NCBI GenBank assembly: GCA_963682025.1
Contig: OY821519.1
Location: 6,760,168 to 6,824,167, forward strand
Source: Cordilura impudica
Lineage: Eukaryota > Arthropoda > Insecta > Diptera > Scathophagidae
Direction of reading: 5' to 3'
Length of the DNA: 64,000 bases
Below the pieces are notes generated by a model. That model was not told where the DNA came from. It made no database searches and saw only the letters and a program-made list of their open reading frames with translations. Below, piece after piece: positions 11,604-23,739 of this stretch. A program made the translations under genes and the position numbers. Each line of letters starts with the position of its first letter. Position 1 is the stretch's first letter.

Positions 11604-14032
11604 AAGTAAGAAATTTATAGTCGGTATAGACCGATACCGTGCGTTTGGAGAATTGGTCTTAGGTAAAAAATTAGGTTTAGAAAAAAGGCATAAACCAAAT
11701 CCACGTCGAAAATTTTTTGCAACAACATATACAAACCGATTTTGAGAAAAATTTGTGCAATATTTTTGTTTTTGATAGGTTCGAGTAAATTATCTTGAAA
11801 AAATAAAACCTGGCCCAACAGCTCATGAAAAGATTTATAATATAATAGGTTATAAAAAGAATCAAACTTTTAAACATTTATCTGTTGATGGCACATTGAT
11901 AGAAAATTAAATTTTGAAATTGGAAAAATCGAAAAATCATTTTTGAAATATTTATAATAGTCCATTACCTAATAGAGATATCTCACAAATTGAAATAAAT
12001 ATGAATAATACTATTTCCAGAACTGCAAATTTTCAATATTTTTTAACGAAAATTTTTCTGCCACAAATTCACAAAATCACACAAGTCTTGTTACTTTAGA
12101 AGAACTAGTAGTTCATTCGAAAAATTTAATTAACAAAAAAGCTTTCGGCTTAAAGAAACTTCCATTAAAAGCATTTGAATTTCTAACCATTATTTTTAAT
12201 AATTGTTTAAACAATTCATATTTTCCTGATGCTTGAACAATTTCGAAAATACTACCATTAAAAAAGAAACCAAACTTCATCGATATAAACAATTTACGAC
12301 CTATTTCATTGCTTTCAAATTTGGGAAAACTTTTTGAGAGAAAAATTCGAGAGAAAATGGACATAGAAATTCTTGGGAATTCCAGATTTACAATTTGGTT
12401 TTAAGAATGGACATTCAACAACAGACGCTTTAATAAAATTTCAAAATGATGTCGTTTGTAGATTAAATCGTAAACGATTTTGCACTGTTGCAATTTCTTT
12501 AGATGTCGAATGGTATACTTCATAAAATTATTGAAATAGGGTTTAATCCTTTTATTATTAAATTAATTAAAAGTTTTTTTTTGCGTACAATTTAATGTTG
12601 GTTTATCAGATTTTGGAAATGTTACCTGTGCCGTTCCACAGGGTTCAATTTTAGCTCCACATTTATATAATATATTTATGTAAGATTTTCCTCATAATTA
12701 TACAAATTCAGTTGGTCTATTGTATGCTGATGACTCTCTTTTATATTCACATCATGAATCTCCACTTGTTGCCTTAAGATAGTTTTCAAGTCACCTTCAA
12801 AAAGTTAAAATTTTTTATGATAAAATTTGAAGCAATTTGTTTACGCAATGCTTCAGGAAAATGTAAAAATTTTGTTGTGCCAGAAAGTAAAACGCTAAAA
12901 CTTTTTCTTTGTGGTTATGAAATTCCCTTCAAAGGAAATATCAAATATTTAGGAATCAATATTAACAATCTTCTAAAATTCAACAAACATGTCAGAATAG
13001 CTTTAAAGAAATCTTACAAAATTATGGGTGCATTTTCAAAAATTTTGTTTAATAAGAGTTTACCCATGAAAACTAAGCTCTTGTTATATAAAACAAGTAT
13101 TAGACCAGTTTTCTTATACAGTTTTCCTATCTGGTTCAATACTTCACCTACGGTCATAAAGGAAATGGAAATTTTTGAACGGAAAATTATAAGATGTTGT
13201 ATTGGTAAAAACTTTTAATCAATTTTTGAGCGATACTCTAACATTTTTATTTATAGTCAATCAAATAATACTCCAATTGGCTTATACATATGTAATATTT
13301 TAAGAAAATTCATTTCATGATTATCAAATCATGAAAATAATTTTATTAAAAACATTTTTATTGAACAAAGAAATTTTAGTTTGTCAAATACAAACTGCTT
13401 ATCACCTATTGGCTATATTAATGAAATTCTTCCAAATTTTGATTTGAATATAAATTTATCCGCTAATTTTTATATAAAAAGTACACCGGGTACTCATAGA
13501 GGATAGTACTTTTTTTTATTATCATTTATTATTTTGTTGTGATTTGTGTTACTTTCTTTTAGTTTTTAGTTTATTTTTAAGTCGTAGTTTTAAGATTATT
13601 TTAAGAGATTCACTCTCCAGATATGTTAGCTCCGGGAGCAAGAGCATTTTACTCACACTTACTTTTCATTAAAATTTTAATAATTTCGTCGACTAAGCAT
13701 GGTGCTGTTCAAATTTGTTGTAATTAAGATAATACTTTATAGTCTTAAGTTATTTACTCTCTTGTTATTTTTATGTTTAAGTTTCTATTATTGTATTAAA
13801 AAAGGCTCAATAAATATAAGTTATAACTTATAACTTATATGGTTTTTTTTTGGTCTACGGATTAATGGATGTAATAAAAGCACAAAAACCCAATTCGACT
13901 GAGATCTACTTCATAATTTGAATCTTATGGCAAGTTAAGTCGATATCATAGTGGTCATTTGGATGGAGAAGAGGTCTGAATATGCGCCCATTTTCACCAA
14001 TTTCAATATCGTTTATCCTATGGCTTGATAAA
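11604..14032 (+). repeat. Old H-type element split by a LINE
   Basis: The left part, about 11604-11795, matches the 5' part of H elements (GTAAGAAATTTATAGTCGG, the diverged palindrome, the ATTTTTGTTTTTGATAGG block). The right part, about 13848-14032, matches the middle of the same element (GGATGTAATAAAAGCAC, TCTTATGGCAAGTTAAGTCG, AGGTCTGAATATG, TTCACCAATTTCAATA). A truncated LINE occupies the interval between. The H copy is much more diverged than those at 36, 39 and 46 kb, and its 3' end is lost. Confidence 0.6.
11800..13842 (+). mobile_element. 5'-truncated Jockey-type LINE
   Basis: The sequence begins in the linker between endonuclease and RT (KIKPGPTAHEKI, about 11800) and runs through RT: PDAWTISKILPLKKK, NNLRPISLLSNLGKLFE, CAVPQGSILAPHLYNIFM, the active-site box YADDSLLYS (about 12727), and the thumb region IKYLGININNLLKF. 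The final part is open at 12817-13218. Several frameshifts and stops interrupt the rest. The 3' end lies in an A/T tail with ATAAGTTATAACTTATAACT near 13815-13840. It lies inside an older H element. Confidence 0.7.
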
Positions 14033-14229
14033 TAAAATAATATTATTTTTGATCTTTATAATTTGAATAATTTTCGAACCTACTATGAACAAAAAAAGTG
14101 GTACTTAAATAAGTTTGCCAATTTTGTAATAAAATAATTGTTTTTTTTTTTTTTGCGAAATCGCAATTAGGTGTGTTCTACATTGGAAGATAACACATTT
14201 GTTACAAAAAATAAAATTAAAAAAATAGA

Positions 14230-14700
14230 TAAACGAAAAAGAAATATTTTTTTAGAGATGCCAAAACATTGGAAACTTTTAGACTTCTTTACCAGAGTTG
14301 ACTAAAATAATAAAAATAGAAGAACGTGTTAAAGAAACTATAAAAAGAATCCTAGCCGTTATTTAAATATAGATTTTGACATTTTCTTTCAATTATAATA
14401 AAATAATGGCAAGAATAAAGTTTTAATAACCAGAATAATAAATAGTTTTCATGATGGTCTTAAGCAAAAGAATATCTGTGAGAAATATTATATGAATAAA
14501 TCCATAAAATCGTCTGACTAGTATTAATCTTGCTAAAAAGCACATGAACTGGAATTAGAATACTGTTGACGAATAGCGCTGACGAAAAAGTTGAATATTT
14601 AAATGGCCACAAAACTATACGAGGTTTAACTAAAATAAATTAATACAATCGTTCGGTATAACAATCATCTACGCCCAAGGTCATATGTTATTGTATAGTA
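14230..14700 (+). mobile_element. Possible Tc1/Tc3-like relic
   Basis: A stretch near 14430-14515 reads as a helix-turn-helix N-terminus in the style of Tc1/Tc3 transposases (NSFHDGLKQKNICEKYYMNKS), with LAKKHMNWN further on, similar to the region before the catalytic motif. The segment 14235-14330 reappears in reverse orientation at 42655-42745, so it belongs to a dispersed repeat. Strongly decayed; the assignment is tentative. Confidence 0.3.
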
Positions 14701-16522
14701 AAGGTTTCCATTGTTATGTCAACTGCATAGAAATTAATACTTTTAAATTTTGTTAATTTTTTCTGAAGTAATGTTAATATTTCTTCTTTGTTAAAATAGT
14801 TTTTATTTTTATGATAAAATTTTTTCGTATTGACCGTCCAAGTCATCGTATTGTCACTCACACCATATTTCTTATTGTTTTTAAATATTATTATGACTTA
14901 AATAATTGATATAATAATTACGCTAACAACGTAGGGGATATACTGCTAGTATAGTATAAAGTAGTAAATAGCTATTTTACAGATATAGTTTTTGTTAAAC
15001 CAAACATAATAAAAATTATCTTCAATCTTCAATCTTTAGAATTTGCAAACACTAACAAATTGGATATATAAGCTGAGGTAGTTCGACTTACACGTAAAAT
15101 TCTCAAATTATTGCTATTTTTTGAATTTGTTTATACCTTTAATTTATTTATGTTTCTTTTGTTATTATATTTTTTTAACGACTCCCAATCGCTGTTAATT
15201 CGTTGATTAAATATTTAATTTTTATTGTGTCTTGGCTGTAAATATGCGATATGTTAAGATTAAAACTGTTTTGGAAATTTCGTATTATAACTAAGAAAAA
15301 TATATTCTTATTTCACTATATTAGGGAAATAATTACTTCTTCTTTACTTCTTTTTTTCTTTTTGTATTTGTCCAAATTTCTAAGCTCCAGATTTGCAAAT
15401 TACCCCACTTTTTGACATAAGAAAATTCAATTGGATTTTTTTTTTAGCAGGGGCAACCTGACAATTTAAAAGTCGTCTTCTCTATTATAAAGATCTGATA
15501 CTACATGTTAAATATTTTAATTTGTCATGTATACTAACAATAGCGAAACTATTATTTATAATTTATTTCAATTGGTCGAATATACAATACGATTTACAGT
15601 TGCGGTTTTCTTATTTTAATTTACATATGCGATATTGTAAATAAATACAAAAAAGGTAAAACCTTATAACAAAACAAAAAAAATATATGTTTATTTTTTT
15701 TTTCCTAGTGGTCAAGTATCAGGTGCAAACCAAAACAAATCCACAGAATTAAAATATTTGTACAACTAAATAATCACAAATACACATTCTCTAAAATAAA
15801 AATAAAAAACTTGAATTAAATAATAAAATCCAGCACTTTATGGTTAAAAAATAAACTTTTACTATTTATTATCTCAAATACGAGTATATTGCATATAAGC
15901 AAAGCTAGCTTTAAACAAAACAAAAGAATTGTTAAGCAGATTACAAAAGCACACATTCAATACATATTAACAATTTTTTTTAAACTATTGTGCAGCTTAT
16001 TTTTATACACTTCTACTTGCTTCTATATATAGGGGACTTTTCAACCTGTGTTCTAAAAGATTCGAAGGGTCTTGAGTTGTATAACCAAAAATGACTTATG
16101 TGTACGTAAGACAAAACCAACTGAAATTCAAACTCTAACGCAGAAATTGATAAATAATTAAATAATTAAAAATTTTAATAGAGATAAAAAGGTCTGTTTC
16201 CACATATACTTTAATTATTTTACACTTATATAATCTACTTAAAATGAAGGATTAAAGGTTCATAAATGTCAATCATCAATATATGGCGCAGCACTTGCCG
16301 TAAGTGAAAAGTGGGAACCCTATAAAATATATGTTTTAAGCAGCGCTGGTAAATTTCGATACGATTAGTAATCAATTACATTACATTTTAAAAAGAATTG
16401 TAATGATTATATAATCCTCTATTGCGTAATTCTTGATTACTAACTGATTACGATTACAAATAATTTAAAAATAACAAGAATTACTTGAAATTACCAAAAA
16501 AAAAATCAAAAGTAATCAAAAA
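14701..16522. other. AT-rich spacer
   Basis: No gene recognised. At 16355-16510 there is a cluster of TAATCA/GATTAC/GTAATG motifs in both orientations, resembling the subterminal region of a small DNA transposon, but no paired end was found. Confidence 0.4.
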
Positions 16523-17310
16523 ACAAGTAAGAAAATTATAGTCGGTCTAGACCGACTATACGATACCCTATACCTTGCGTTTAGAAACCCTATCTCTTAG
16601 GCCCAACTAACTGGATATTGAAAATAAGCAAAAACCAAATTTGAGTGGGATTTTTATTAATTTTTTTGGCTGCAGATATGAAAAAGTTCATATCGGATGC
16701 TATATCTATAAAGGGACTAGGTCCAAAAATGGACCGATCCTGATCATGTTTGGTAAAGTCTCTTGTATTTTGCAAAAATATGTACAAACAAAATTTGAGA
16801 AGAATCAGTGCAATATTTTTGTTTTTTAATAGATTTAAGTGAAGATCGGGAAGCAGCTCTATATGGGGTCAAAGGGATCATTTTTGGACTACTCATTAGT
16901 GGATGTAATGAACGCATACAAACCCAATTTGCGTAAGATCTATATGACAATTTGGATCTTATGGCAATTTATGTCGATTTCATATGGGTAATTTGTATGG
17001 GGGCTAGGTCTGAACATGGACCGATTCTCACCAATTTCAACAGCGTTCATCCCATGGCCGATAAAAGCTTATATACCAAATTTCATCAAAATATATTCAT
17101 ATTTGCGACCTGCAGTTTGATTACAAGCTTTACATGGACACACAGACGGACGGACGGACGGACGGACGGACGGACATTGTTAAATCAACTCAGAAAGTGA
17201 TTCTGATTCGATCGGTATAATTAAAGATGGGTCTAGGTCAAATATTTTTGGTTGTTACAAACAGCAGCACAAAGTCATTATACCCAAAACACATAGTGGT
17301 ATAGGGTATA
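16523..17310 (+). mobile_element. H element (Helentron-associated/DINE-1-like), full length
   Basis: About 790 bp. Order: ACAAGTAAGAAAATTATAG; the palindrome AGTCGGTCTAGACCGACT; the 5' subterminal repeat ATACCCTATACC; a ~550-bp body; a (GGAC)n microsatellite at about 17147-17175; and at the 3' end a hairpin of the form ACCAC-ATA-GTGGT (in this copy the first arm reads AACAC), fused to the inverted subterminal repeat GGTATAGGGTAT. It inserts in A-rich DNA without a clear target duplication. These traits (subterminal rather than terminal inverted repeats, 3' hairpin, GTCY-type microsatellite) fit DINE-1/mini-me and other Helentron-derived short elements. The open frame at 16952-17200 recurs in other copies only because the DNA does. 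Confidence 0.7.
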
Positions 17311-17507
17311 ATAATTCGACTACTTACAAAAATTACTTTTTATTTTTTATTATTTTCAAAATCTATTGTATTTGCATTATATTATTTTGAAAAATTTGCA
17401 TATACAACATGAACAACTTATAATCAATTAAATCAAAATTAGATTTTTTTTATAAAAAATATATACACATATTTATTTTAATAGCAACACAATTTAAGTA
17501 ATTCATA

Positions 17508-20500
17508 TATAATTTGGAGAATGGGGTCTTTCTCAGAGGTGCACTTGTGCGGAAAGCTATCTGTCTGTCACCCACTTGGGCGTGACAAGAAGCGATTTCT
17601 CTGTTTCGAAATACCCAAGCAGCTCACTACTTCCGGTCTTTCTGTCCAAGTATTCCCTGGTAATGTCGCTCAGACACCCGTCTGTCGACAGCTAGAGTGA
17701 GAAGGCGAGCAATAGCGTAACCTGATGGCATGCAAACAACGATGCGTCTCAGGCCATTAGGCGACAATCAGAGTGCAATTAGTAACTGAAGCTCATTTGT
17801 TTTTGCCGGTTATCGGCTAACCTGCCTAGAGGTTGTTGGCAGCCCCAACGCTAGGATCGGATGCGAGGCCCAATCAGTCACCCATTTTAAAAACAAATGA
17901 TTGATGAAACCACAACAAATAGCAGAAACCAACGGAACCCCACGATGGCGACCCCCAGCTTTAAAATAATGACACGAATCGGAACATGGAACGTGCGCAC
18001 TGTCCTAGATATATCTAAGCTGGCCCAAGTATGCATAGAATTTGCCAACTTCAACCTGCTACACCTAGGAATGTGTGAAACTAGATGGCCAGAAACAGGA
18101 GAATTCATACCTCCGAAAATCTTACTCTTTTATATTCCGGCAAGCCGGAAGACCATCCAAGATCGAGTGGAGTCAGTATCCTTTTATACAGCGAAGTTCG
18201 CAATGCATTGATTGACTGCAAACCTTATGGTGATAGAATAATTACCGCAAGATATCGCACCAGGGCTAGAAACCTAACCTGTGTGCAATGCTATGCACCA
18301 ACCGAAACCTCTGAATCTGCGGAAACGGAAAGCTATTATAGCCACCTAAACAGACTACTGTCATTGATACCTCGTGGTGCCATCGTTATACTTACGGGAG
18401 ATTTCAATGCAAAGGTAGGTGCAGCTAATACTGGGCGTGAGAGAATAATGGGACAGCACGGCATCGGCAGAATGACTGTATATCTCCAGACAGAGTGACC
18501 GAGAATCAAATTGATCATATTGCCATAAGTAGGTCATGGCGCAGAAGTCTCCTTGATGTGCGGTCTAAACGTGGAGCGGACTACTCTTCTGACCATCATC
18601 TTGCAGTTGCTAACCTTCGATTAAAGGTTGGTGCCATCCGTCAGCCGGAAAGAATAGTACGCAAATACGCTGTGAACAGGCTAAAAAACCAACAAACCCT
18701 TCACAATTACGTTGAAGAGCTGAAATTAGGCTTAGCTATACAACGCGCCCACCCAGTGGTAGAGTGAAAAAATATAAGTAATAACTTTAATGACACTGCC
18801 AGAGCGCACGTAGGCTTCAAAACGCCGAAAAGAACTCACTGGATGTCTGATGATATTTGGAAACTAATTCTGGAGAGAAAGGAGATAAAGTCAAAAATGA
18901 ACACAGCAAGAACCCGTGGAGAAAAAGTAACACTTGAAGAGTCATACACTCGTCACGATAAAGAAGCTAATCTTAGTGCCAGAAATGACAAAAGAAGATG
19001 GCACGAAACACTCGCTACCGATGCGCAAAAAGCCTCAGAGGAGCACAGATCAAAAGATTTGTATGCAATTACGAAAAAGCTCACTGGCAGAAACTTCGCA
19101 AGTAGTAAACCGCTGAAAAATAGTGAAGGCGTTTTAACAACATCCACACACGCACAACTGGAAATATGGAGACAATATTACTCCAATATGTTATCAATCT
19201 CTCTCACAATTCCTTAAAATATCTGCTCATGCATAGCCCATATTGTAAGACCAGATATCTCCATACAGGTTCCCGATTTTCTCGAAGTTTTAAGTGCTTT
19301 CATGGCCCTTAAGGCAAATAAAGCTACTGGAGTTGACGGTATAGCCCCTGAGATGCCCAGAGCCGAATGTCAAACAACGGAAAATTTACTGCAACCCCTT
19401 ATAGTTAACTTTTGGCTCACCCTAGAACTCGATTCGCATCTAAAGGAAGGTGTCATTATCAACATCCCCAAAAAAGCAATCTTACCGAGTGCAGAAACTG
19501 TAGAGGTATTACAATCCTTAGTGTAGTAAATAAAATAATAGCCCATATTATCAACAGGAGAATTTCAGAGGCTATTATGAATGACCCAAGACCAGAGCAG
19601 GCTGGTTTTCGCCACAGAAATCATGCATTGACCATATCAATAGCCTTCGCATAATTGCAAAACAGCCTGCCGAGTGGCAGTCCCCCCTCTATATGATCTT
19701 TATAGACTTCGAAAAGGCGTTCGACACCCTCAACCATAATGCAATATGGAGCGCTCTAGCTTGCAAGAGCGTTCCTCTAAACATTATCACACTAATTCAA
19801 GCCCTGTAAAAGGATGTTGTGTGTCGCGTAGTCCATAACAACGCACTGAGCAACAGCTTTGACGTGGTAACTGGTGTTCGTCAGGGATGCATACTATCCC
19901 CCTTACTTTTTAACATTGTTCTAGATGTTACAGTGCAAAATGATACTCGTGTGAGCAGAGGTATAAGATGGGGACTCAACCAGCAACTCGAGAGCCTGGA
20001 TTACGCTGTTACTACTGCTATCGCCATATTGTAGCTAGACTCAAGTCCCTTGAGACCGAAGCATCTAAAGCCGGCTTGAAGATACACATAGGCAAGAGCA
20101 AAGTTATGCGCTGCAGTACCCTTTACAACTCAAAATTCAAGATACAGGATGTTGAACTTGAAGAAGTTAAATCCCTTTGCTATCTTGGCAGCATTTCAAC
20201 GCATACAGGCGGCTCCAGTGATGACGTAAACTATCGTATCTCAAAGGCTAACCAGTCATGCTTCGCTCTGTATGGAAATCTACAATAATTTCTTAACGTA
20301 CCAAGATAAGCATATTTAACTCCTGCGTTAAATCGGTGCTCCTTTATGCCTGTGAAACTTGGAACACAACAACACGCGACTTGAATGCGATCCAAGTATT
20401 CGCTAACCTCTGTCTTCGTAGGATCCTAAAAATATTTTGGTCTAACACCATATCTAACGAGCAACTCTGGCGGCAATCAGATCAGCGTCTTATCCGAGGC

Positions 20501-20775
20501 GAGCTCCTTAACCGAAAATGGCGTTGGATTGCACACGTTGCGCAGACCTCAAGGCAACATTGCCAAAACTGCTATAGATTGGAATCCTCAGGGCATTACT
20601 CGAAGAATAGGACGACCCTCGCACATTTGGCGGCTCCAACTCGACTCCGAAGTTAACCAAAGCGGCATGAGCTGGAGAGATAAAAAATATATCATCAAAT
20701 CGACCCCGATGTAGAAACTTTGTTGTGGCCCTTTGTTCCTCAGAGGAACCGTAGGACATAATGTATATATATATA
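17508..20775 (+). mobile_element. RTE-like LINE relic
   Basis: A GC-richer island containing a long 5' region (17520-17880) and one decayed ORF. It starts with an endonuclease (TRIGTWNVRTV, LHLGMCETRW, LLYSGKPEDH, ILTGDFNAKVG, QIDHIAISRSWRRSLLDVR, SSDHHLAVANLRL). The reverse transcriptase follows (KATGVDGIAPEM, LKEGVIINIPKK, RPEQAGFR, FIDFEKAFDTLNH, TGVRQGCILSPLLFNIVLD), and then the C-terminal region (CYLGSISTHTGGSSDD, LLYACETWNTT, FWSNTISNEQLWR, RKWRWIAHV, WNPQGITRRIGRP). It ends in a (TA)n run at 20764-20777, as RTE-type elements often do. TAATTCATA at 17499-17507 and 20776-20784 may be a target duplication. Confidence 0.75.
17897..20715 (+). pseudogene. RTE-like LINE polyprotein (endonuclease-RT), many frameshifts
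   Basis: Homology runs continuously through overlapping frames (17897-18211, 18085-18498, 18495-18767, 18843-19217, 19302-19526, 19412-19654, 19819-20034, 19968-20288, 20336-20656). The RT active-site region near 20000 (RLESLDYAV...) has lost the Asp-Asp pair: the tyrosine box is not readable in any frame. At least eight frameshifts mean the copy is dead. Base composition (about 45% GC in places) contrasts with the surrounding DNA and helps to mark its limits. Confidence 0.75.
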
Positions 20776-20879
20776 TAATTCATAACAAAAAAAACATAAA
20801 TGAAATAAAAGAGAAAAACAAATACATTCAATATATTTTATTATTCTTATTTACAAATACTTGCAATTGACTTTCATTA

Positions 20880-22660
20880 AAACTAATTTTTCAAACGAAA
20901 AATTAGTAGTGATTATCGCCTTGGACTGTTAATGATCCCGGCAAAAGAAAACAGTTGTCTAACTGGAGCTCGAGACGTTAAGGGCATGTTAATATAAATA
21001 TTTGCTTCCTTTACAAAATAATATTTATGCCAAATCTCATCAGCACAAGAGATGTCATATAAATAGCTGAAGAACTGATTTTTTATTGTGGATCGTCGGT
21101 CTTGTGGAGAAAGACTTGTTACAATTACATCATCTGCAAAGTTAAATCTTTAAAGTTTAAAAAATTCATATTAATGCACACATTAACCCACCATCATTTA
21201 AATCAAAAAAATTGCGGCATAGTCGATAAACTATTATTTTACATTTCAAAATTCTATGTATTGCAATTTTTGGTGTAAAAAACTCTACTAGTTATATTCT
21301 CTAAAGTTAGTTCCGACATTTCTTGGCTTAATCTCTGCAACACCTTTAGATATCTAATTTTGATGCTTGGAGTTGGTACTGTTGCAGCAAGTGCGATATT
21401 TGCCTCAGGCTGCAGCATGAAATATGGTTGAAACCTTTTTCTTAACTGCTGTTCCATTTTCAAAATAATAAAGGATATTTGGTGCAGCTCCTGGATTCTG
21501 CGTAGTTTATGCAGGCCAATGCTGAGTGTCACAATAGCCGGTATTATGAATCCTATTTTTAATGAAATTAATATAAATTTTAATATTCAACGAAACACAA
21601 TATATTAATGAAAAATATATTTGTATATGGAGGGCTTATAGAAGTTTTGCCGATTCACTAAAACTTAAACAATGAACAAGTATACTCTTCCAGAGAGCCG
21701 TTAATGAATATAAGCCTTCGATATGTAGCTTGCCAGTAGTACCATAAATTATGTTATTTTCACCTTGAAGAATGTCTAGCGCCATAGCAATTGGCTCCAT
21801 TACCAACTTGCACAGCTCCAGGTAGTGTAAGTCAACTGTAGAAAAATGTGGCGAAATCAGCTTATCGCAGAGATTATTTAGCTTTTTTTTAACAAAGTAG
21901 CTTTTCTGCGTCATATAATGAATTCGAAGGGGTAAAAAGTGTGCTTCAATTATTTCCGAAGACTTTGGCCATTTGCTCTTCTACCACAAATTGTTGCATA
22001 TATCGAATTGTGAAAAAAAATAAACATTAAAGACATATCCACAAGTATGTTGCGTTTGAGGAGTCGCGGAACAAAAGAAACTCTTTCTGCTCTTTCTTAA
22101 TTTCATTAAATATTAATTATTTGAGTTGAAAATTAAAACTAAATTTTCTAAAGAAATTGCGTGAGTTAAAAACTATGTCTTGCCCTACAGCTCCTGAAGT
22201 ACCGAATGTCAAAAAAAAAATACATAAACACTTCATGTTATTACCATCCTATGCTGGATATATAGTGGCTGTTAATTTTTTAATAATTTTTCGAAATCGG
22301 TTGAAGCAAGCAAATTGAGATTATGGCTGCAACACGTGTAGGCAACACTCTTTCATTATCAAAGACTTGGAGATCGTCATTAATATCATCTTCGAAAAAG
22401 TTATTTCCCATACCGTAATTTCTGAACTCCTTGACAAAATTTGAACCGTTGTCGGTAATGGTCAAAATAATGTTAGAGCTATTCAAACCAAAGTTAGTGT
22501 TGGAGTCAGTAATCACCTGCGCTATATTTTCTGGGTTTTGTACTCCAAAAATTATTTTGCGTGCAAAGCTGCCGGACCAAATATCTGCTGTGGTACAAAA
22601 ATTTTTGCAAGAAAACATGTTTTCCTTCACAATCTGCATCATGATGCAAAATCAAAAATA
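20880..22660 (-). mobile_element. hAT transposase relic
   Basis: Read on the minus strand from 22660 down. At 22642-22280 TTADIWSGSFARKIIFG and TITDNGSNFVKEF match the hAT catalytic region (DIW and DNGSNF blocks). Then comes a heavily frameshifted middle with an open piece at 21914-21636 and a further piece at 21532-21254. Finally, near 20945-21000, PVRQLFSFAGIINSPRR matches the C-terminal hAT dimerisation domain. No intact frame remains and no TIRs or 8-bp duplications were found. This hAT is a different lineage from the one at 57.2 kb, judging by the dimerisation-domain sequence. Confidence 0.7.
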
Positions 22661-22854
22661 GGTAAATTTTAAAATATTGAAAAAATTTGCCACCTTTATG
22701 TAATTCAATAATTTATTCTGAAAAGTTTTAATCCAGCCAATATTAAAGCCGAACTAAATTCTACTTTGGAGCAGTCTCCTCCTTTGTTTCCCACTATATA
22801 ATTTTGGATGGCAAAGCTTAAATGAAGTCATATGAGCTGCTAAGTATAACATCA

Positions 22855-23690
22855 TAGTGTTCGAAAAAGTGGGCATTACATACCGAAAAAGTGGGCATTA
22901 CAAAAAGTACTTTCAAAAATTTAGAGATGGGAAAGCTGTCCGCAAGATTGGAACCGTCTTTGCTTACAACAGAATAAAAACAGCGTCGAGAATATATTTC
23001 AATAGAGTGTTTGGCTAAGCTTTACCGCAATAGAAACGAGTTTTTGCATCGATTCGTAATCATGGATGAGACATGGGTCCACCACCTCACACCTGAGACT
23101 AAGAAGCAGTCAAAACTATGAACTGAAATGGGAGAATTGTGTCCGAAGGATACGAAAATAGTTTCATCTGCACGTAATGTTATGTTGCCTTCATTTTGGG
23201 ATGCGCAAAGAATAATTTTTATGAATTATCTTGGGAGAGGCAAAAAATCAAGGGTAACCAACTCCAGTATTTAAGTGATGAAATTAAGAAAAAATGCCGA
23301 ATTAAGTGAAACAGAAAATGTTGTTTTCTCAAGATAATGCACCAGTTCACACATCCACTATTTTGATGGTCCCAATCCATGAATTGAAGTTCGAATTGCT
23401 TCCTCATGCTCCTTATTCACTGTATGTGGCTTCCTCGGATTATTTTCTATTTCCAATTTTAAAAAATGGCTCGGTGATAGAAGAATTTCCAACAATGCAG
23501 AGATGGAGTCTGCAGCTGATGGCTCTTTGGAGAATCTAGACAGTTAGAGTATAAACAGGTTATACAAGCAATTGAGTATCACTTAAAAAAGTGTATCCAG
23601 CTTAAAGAAGATTATTTTAGGAAATACGGAGAAATTTTCCCAAATTTGTTATGTATTTTTTGGCAGGTCGGGTTGTTCTACGTGTAATTT
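22855..23690 (+). mobile_element. mariner transposase relic 1
   Basis: Mariner blocks in order: FRDGKAVRKIGT; VIMDETWVHHLTPETKKQS (second-domain start with the first catalytic Asp); SFWDAQRIIFMNYL; VVFSQDNAPVHTS (second catalytic Asp); and HELKFELLPHAPYS...SSDYFLFP, where mariners have SPDLAPSDYFLFP (the third catalytic Asp is retained in SSDY). The tail KKCIQLKEDYFRK is also typical. There are frame breaks at about 23230-23310 and several stops. The 5' quarter of the gene and both TIRs are missing. Confidence 0.75.
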
Positions 23691-23739
23691 ACATTAAAAT
23701 TGCCAGAAATCAACTCATTCTATATAATTTCTAGATAAT

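Noticed and set aside
16952..17200. Recurring 70-86 residue ORFs (also 29247-29480, 36455-36685, 39233-39481, 46238-46498) ending in an Arg-Thr-Asp-Gly run
   Set aside because: They are the same stretch of the H element read through its (GGAC)n microsatellite; frames differ in length and carry changes without codon-position bias. No protein is implied.
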